Of a stretch of 14,977 nucleotides of DNA, positions 13,001 to 14,977 are shown in pieces (position 1 is the stretch's first letter; the number at the start of each line of letters is the position of its first letter). The notes beneath the pieces are model-generated. The model was not told the origin of the DNA, did no database searches, and saw only the letters and a program-made list of their open reading frames with translations. The DNA comes from an uncultured Ruminococcus sp. GTDB lineage: Bacteria > Bacillota > Clostridia > Oscillospirales > Ruminococcaceae. Location: assembly GCA_900545285.1 (NCBI GenBank), contig UQYK01000048.1, positions 1 to 14,977 on the forward strand, read 5' to 3'. The position numbers and the translations under genes were made by a program.

Positions 13001-14440
13001 TCAAACTCCTTCCTGAAATGGGTTGATTCCGTTTCGATAATCGTCTACCAGCGTTCTCGCTAAATCCACCTTATCCCGCAAAGCACGAAGGATTTTTGTA
13101 TCGACTGTATGCTTTGCAGTCAGATAAATATACAGACAGTTTTCTGTCTGAGAAACTCGATGGATTCTCGCTTTTGCCTGTTCAAAGTTAGACATGGAAT
13201 AGTCCAGACTGTAGAACACCATGGTGGATGCTGCGGTAAGTGTGATGCCCAGACCTGCCGCTGCGATCTGTCCTACAAAGACCTTACAGGCTGCATCTTC
13301 CTGAAATCTCCGGATTTCCTCTGCACGGTCAGAAACACCGCCACGCACAGACGCATAGCCAATCTGTTTTCGTTTCAGCAGTTCCTGAATGCCGTCCAGT
13401 TCCGGTGCAAACCTTGCCAGAATGACCAGCTTTTTTTCTTCTGCAAGCATGGTGTCCAGAATATCGGACAGGGCATCCAGTTTTGCTGTGCTGACAGAAG
13501 TGATACTTCCGGCATCGTCTGTGAGATAGCCGCCTGTCATCTGCGACAAACGCAGCATTTTTGTCAGTACATTCACTGCCGAAATTTCCGAACCTGCAAG
13601 CTCCGCAAAGCTTTCTTTTTCCAGCTGCTTGTATAGTTTCATTGCTTTCGGTTCCAGTTCTACCGTGCGTATCTCCTCGGTAATTTGAGGCAAATCCAAA
13701 CATTCTGCCTTAGTTACACGATAGGCAACGGAATGCAGTTTTTGCAGGAACTCCTCCAGCAAAGACTTTTTGAAAACCGGAACATGGTTCCCATAGCCGC
13801 ACATATCGAAATAACGACTGCGAAAAGCATAGAAGCTTGTCCCGAAAATCTCTTTGTTCAGAAAGCGGTACTGGGAAAAGACATCCAGTTCTTTGTTGGT
13901 AATGAGTGTACCGGTCAGAAGCAGTTTATATCTCGCCTGATCCCCCAGATGGTGCATGGCTTTGGACTGCGATGTACGATTTTCTTTGATCTTATGTGCC
14001 TCATCTGCTATGATAAGGTCGGCATGAAAGGCAAGAAGGTCTTTCTCCAATCGCCATGCAGATTCATAATTGACAACAGCGATTTGCAAATCATTCCCAT
14101 GCAGCTTGGAAAGCTGTTCTTTCTTCTGGGAACTGCTGCCTTTCAGAACAGTCAGCTGATATGGAAAAGCGGCAAAACGTGCAAATTCCTGTTCCCAGAC
14201 AGAGAGAATAGACAGTGGTGCTGTGATCAGGATTCTTCTGATATATCGATACTGATACAGAATTCCAACAATGGCAATGCTGGTGATGGTCTTTCCGCAG
14301 CCCATTTCCATGAGCAGTGCCACGCCATTACTGTGTGTCTCTGAGGGCAGGATGCCGAAGCGTTCGCAGGCAAAGCGGCAGGCGGATTGTTGATGGCGAT
14401 AGAGCGTTGCTTTAAGGGGGATTTTTAGAACTTCTTTCAC
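13001..14440 (-). CDS. SNF2-family DNA helicase/translocase (phage type)
   Basis: A 479-residue SF2 ATPase of the SNF2 group. Motifs: Q-like region LYRHQQSACRFA (13-24), Walker A MEMGCGKT (44-51), Ia ITAPLSILSVWEQEF (72-86), Walker B IIADEAHKIK (143-152, DEAH 146-149), III LLLTGT (173-178), motif V region VGQIAAAGLGITLTAAS, and motif VI QAKARIHRVSQ. Motif VI has S where most SNF2 proteins have G (HRxGQ). It should translocate on double-stranded DNA. Phage versions lie in replication modules and often co-occur with a VRR-NUC nuclease, present here at 6531-6824. The start is a GTG at 14440 with AGGAG five bases upstream, eight bases after the regulator stop. Confidence 0.93.
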   Translation of the reverse strand: MKEVLKIPLKATLYRHQQSACRFACERFGILPSETHSNGVALLMEMGCGKTITSIAIVGILYQYRYIRRILITAPLSILSVWEQEFARFAAFPYQLTVLKGSSSQKKEQLSKLHGNDLQIAVVNYESAWRLEKDLLAFHADLIIADEAHKIKENRTSQSKAMHHLGDQARYKLLLTGTLITNKELDVFSQYRFLNKEIFGTSFYAFRSRYFDMCGYGNHVPVFKKSLLEEFLQKLHSVAYRVTKAECLDLPQITEEIRTVELEPKAMKLYKQLEKESFAELAGSEISAVNVLTKMLRLSQMTGGYLTDDAGSITSVSTAKLDALSDILDTMLAEEKKLVILARFAPELDGIQELLKRKQIGYASVRGGVSDRAEEIRRFQEDAACKVFVGQIAAAGLGITLTAASTMVFYSLDYSMSNFEQAKARIHRVSQTENCLYIYLTAKHTVDTKILRALRDKVDLARTLVDDYRNGINPFQEGV

Positions 14441-14448
14441 TTTTTCTC

Positions 14449-14787
14449 CTATGCTTTGTATGGACGATATGTATCTGAACCAAATCTGGCAAGAATTTGC
14501 TTTAGTATTCGGCTTTGGTATACATCCGCCTTTTGCAGCAGTTCTTCCAGAACTGTAACTTCTTCTTTTGACAGCAGATTTTTATTTGGAGCATACCATT
14601 CCGGTATCTGTACTCCGCCACCGTTTCCGCTAAAAGTTTCAAGGGGATATTTCAGCATGAGTGCTCGTATGTCCCGGCGAATCGTTTTTTCTGAAACATG
14701 AAATTCATGCATTAAAATTGGAACTGTGCTTTTCCGACGGGAAATCAGTAATTTCAAAATCTCTTCTCGCCGTTCTACGAGACCCAT
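14449..14787 (-). CDS. DeoR/HTH_11-type transcriptional regulator, HTH domain only
   Basis: A 112-residue protein. The N terminus ERREEILKLLISRRKSTVPI, then LMHEFHVSEKTIRRDIRALM and ETFSGNGGGVQIPEWY is a winged helix-turn-helix of the DeoR/HTH_11 type (recognition helix SEKTIRRDI, wing GNGGG). The family's usual C-terminal effector domain (WYL or sugar-phosphate isomerase-like) is absent; only a short helical tail follows. It therefore cannot sense a ligand the usual way. ATG 14787 has AAGGGGGTG at good spacing; a GTG at 14796 is inside that site. It is the first gene of the replication operon. A perfect palindrome lies 40 bp upstream, so self-regulation is likely. Confidence 0.82.
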   Translation of the reverse strand: MGLVERREEILKLLISRRKSTVPILMHEFHVSEKTIRRDIRALMLKYPLETFSGNGGGVQIPEWYAPNKNLLSKEEVTVLEELLQKADVYQSRILKQILARFGSDTYRPYKA

Positions 14788-14816
14788 GCCTTTCACCCCC
14801 TTTCCGATGTATTTTT

Positions 14817-14854
14817 ATTCTACAACCCAAACTGGTCAGGTCGTGACCAGTTTG
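14817..14854 (-). promoter_or_regulatory. Operator palindrome and -10-like box before the regulator gene
   Basis: CAAACTGGTCA (14828-14838) and TGACCAGTTTG (14844-14854) form a perfect inverted repeat with 11-bp arms and a 5-bp centre. On the minus strand a -10-like TAGAAT (14817-14822) lies just downstream, so the palindrome covers where the -35 would be; the hexamer there (CACGAC) is not a consensus. The layout fits repression, or activation, of the leftward replication operon by the product of 14449-14787 or an unseen regulator. The half-site resembles GntR/FadR-type TGGTC-GACCA operators, a weak hint only. Confidence 0.62.
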
Positions 14855-14883
14855 AAAAAGATTCACAGAAGTTTCACAAAATG

Positions 14884-14899
14884 AATTCTTTCAAGAATT
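14884..14899. repeat. Short perfect inverted repeat
   Basis: AATTCTT-TC-AAGAATT is a 16-bp near-perfect palindrome between the operator and the terminator hairpin. It lacks a T tract; it could be a protein site or part of the fold of the leader. No assignment is possible. Confidence 0.4.
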
Positions 14900-14901
14900 A
14901 C

Positions 14902-14943
14902 AAAACACCGACAAGGTACAGAAAAAATTCTGCACCTCATCGG
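14902..14943 (-). terminator. Terminator-like 16-bp hairpin at the right end
   Basis: The minus-strand RNA forms a 16-bp stem CCGAUGAGGUGCAGAA/UUCUGUACCUUGUCGG with a UUUU loop (14908-14943). Three pairs are G-U wobbles that would be lost on the other strand. A short U run (UGUUUUG) follows. It would end a transcript arriving from beyond the right edge before it reaches the regulator promoter. Confidence 0.6.
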
Positions 14944-14961
14944 ATGTTCTCACTTTTTTAC

Positions 14962-14973
14962 CAAACTGGTCAG
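14962..14973. repeat. Third copy of the operator half-site
   Basis: CAAACTGGTCAG repeats the left arm of the 14828-14854 palindrome exactly, 134 bp further right and on the same strand. Its possible partner half would lie past the window edge. It supports this 11-mer being a real regulator site used more than once. Confidence 0.5.
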
Positions 14974-14977
14974 CCAT

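Noticed and set aside
14891..14977. 28-codon frame from an ATG at the right edge (MADQFGKKVRTSDEV...)
   Set aside because: It runs through the terminator hairpin and an operator half-site and is cut by the window edge. It could be the end of a longer gene, but nothing supports that here.
1..14977. CRISPR array, tRNA, rRNA, insertion sequence or toxin-antitoxin pair
   Set aside because: No regularly spaced long repeats, cloverleaf, transposase motifs or small paired genes of those types were seen on either strand.

Overview
The window is the replication, packaging-start and DNA-modification region of a tailed bacteriophage or prophage from a low-to-mid GC Firmicute, most likely a gut or rumen clostridial host (Ruminococcus/Oscillospiraceae-like). 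I infer the host from Gram-positive Shine-Dalgarno sites (AGGAGG type), the protein flavour, and a gene order typical of phages from that group. No integrase, capsid or host gene is visible, so free phage and integrated prophage cannot be told apart. Every gene I can support lies on the minus strand, so the natural reading direction is from the right end of the window to the left.

Right end to about 6.99 kb is the replication module. In transcription order it holds a small DeoR/HTH-type regulator behind an operator-like palindrome, an SNF2-type helicase, a coiled-coil protein, a putative zinc protein, a family A DNA polymerase with a proofreading domain, a DUF4406/DUF7768-like protein, and a large AEP-type primase fused to an SF3 (D5/P4-type) helicase. 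The genes are packed with ATGA overlaps or gaps under 15 nt.

6.82-6.99 kb is an AT-rich gap with 9-bp direct repeats and one inverted copy. It is the best replication-origin or operator candidate here. Next come a VRR-NUC nuclease and a DUF1492-type sigma-like regulator (6.8-6.13 kb).

6.13-5.98 kb looks like a regulatory switch: three copies of a 10-bp element in register with the DNA helix, a good promoter, then a 17-bp GAAA-loop terminator hairpin in the leader of a second sigma-like regulator. After that come an HNH nuclease, a gap with the position and look of a cos site, a second intrinsic-terminator hairpin, and the small terminase subunit. The large terminase is not in the window.

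4.5-0.4 kb is the modification segment: a 52-residue protein, a ParB-like/adenine methyltransferase fusion, a cytosine-5 methyltransferase with an unusually repetitive recognition region, a 220-residue phage protein and a DUF4314 protein. An amidoligase-family gene runs off the left edge. Two near-twin promoters precede the 220-residue gene and the amidoligase gene, so these form a co-regulated pair of units.

The most interesting points are the 10-bp phased repeats at 6094-6133, leader hairpins with no promoter between hairpin and gene, the origin-like gap, the possible multispecific cytosine methyltransferase, and the twin promoters. All functional claims rest on motif reading; no database search was possible.
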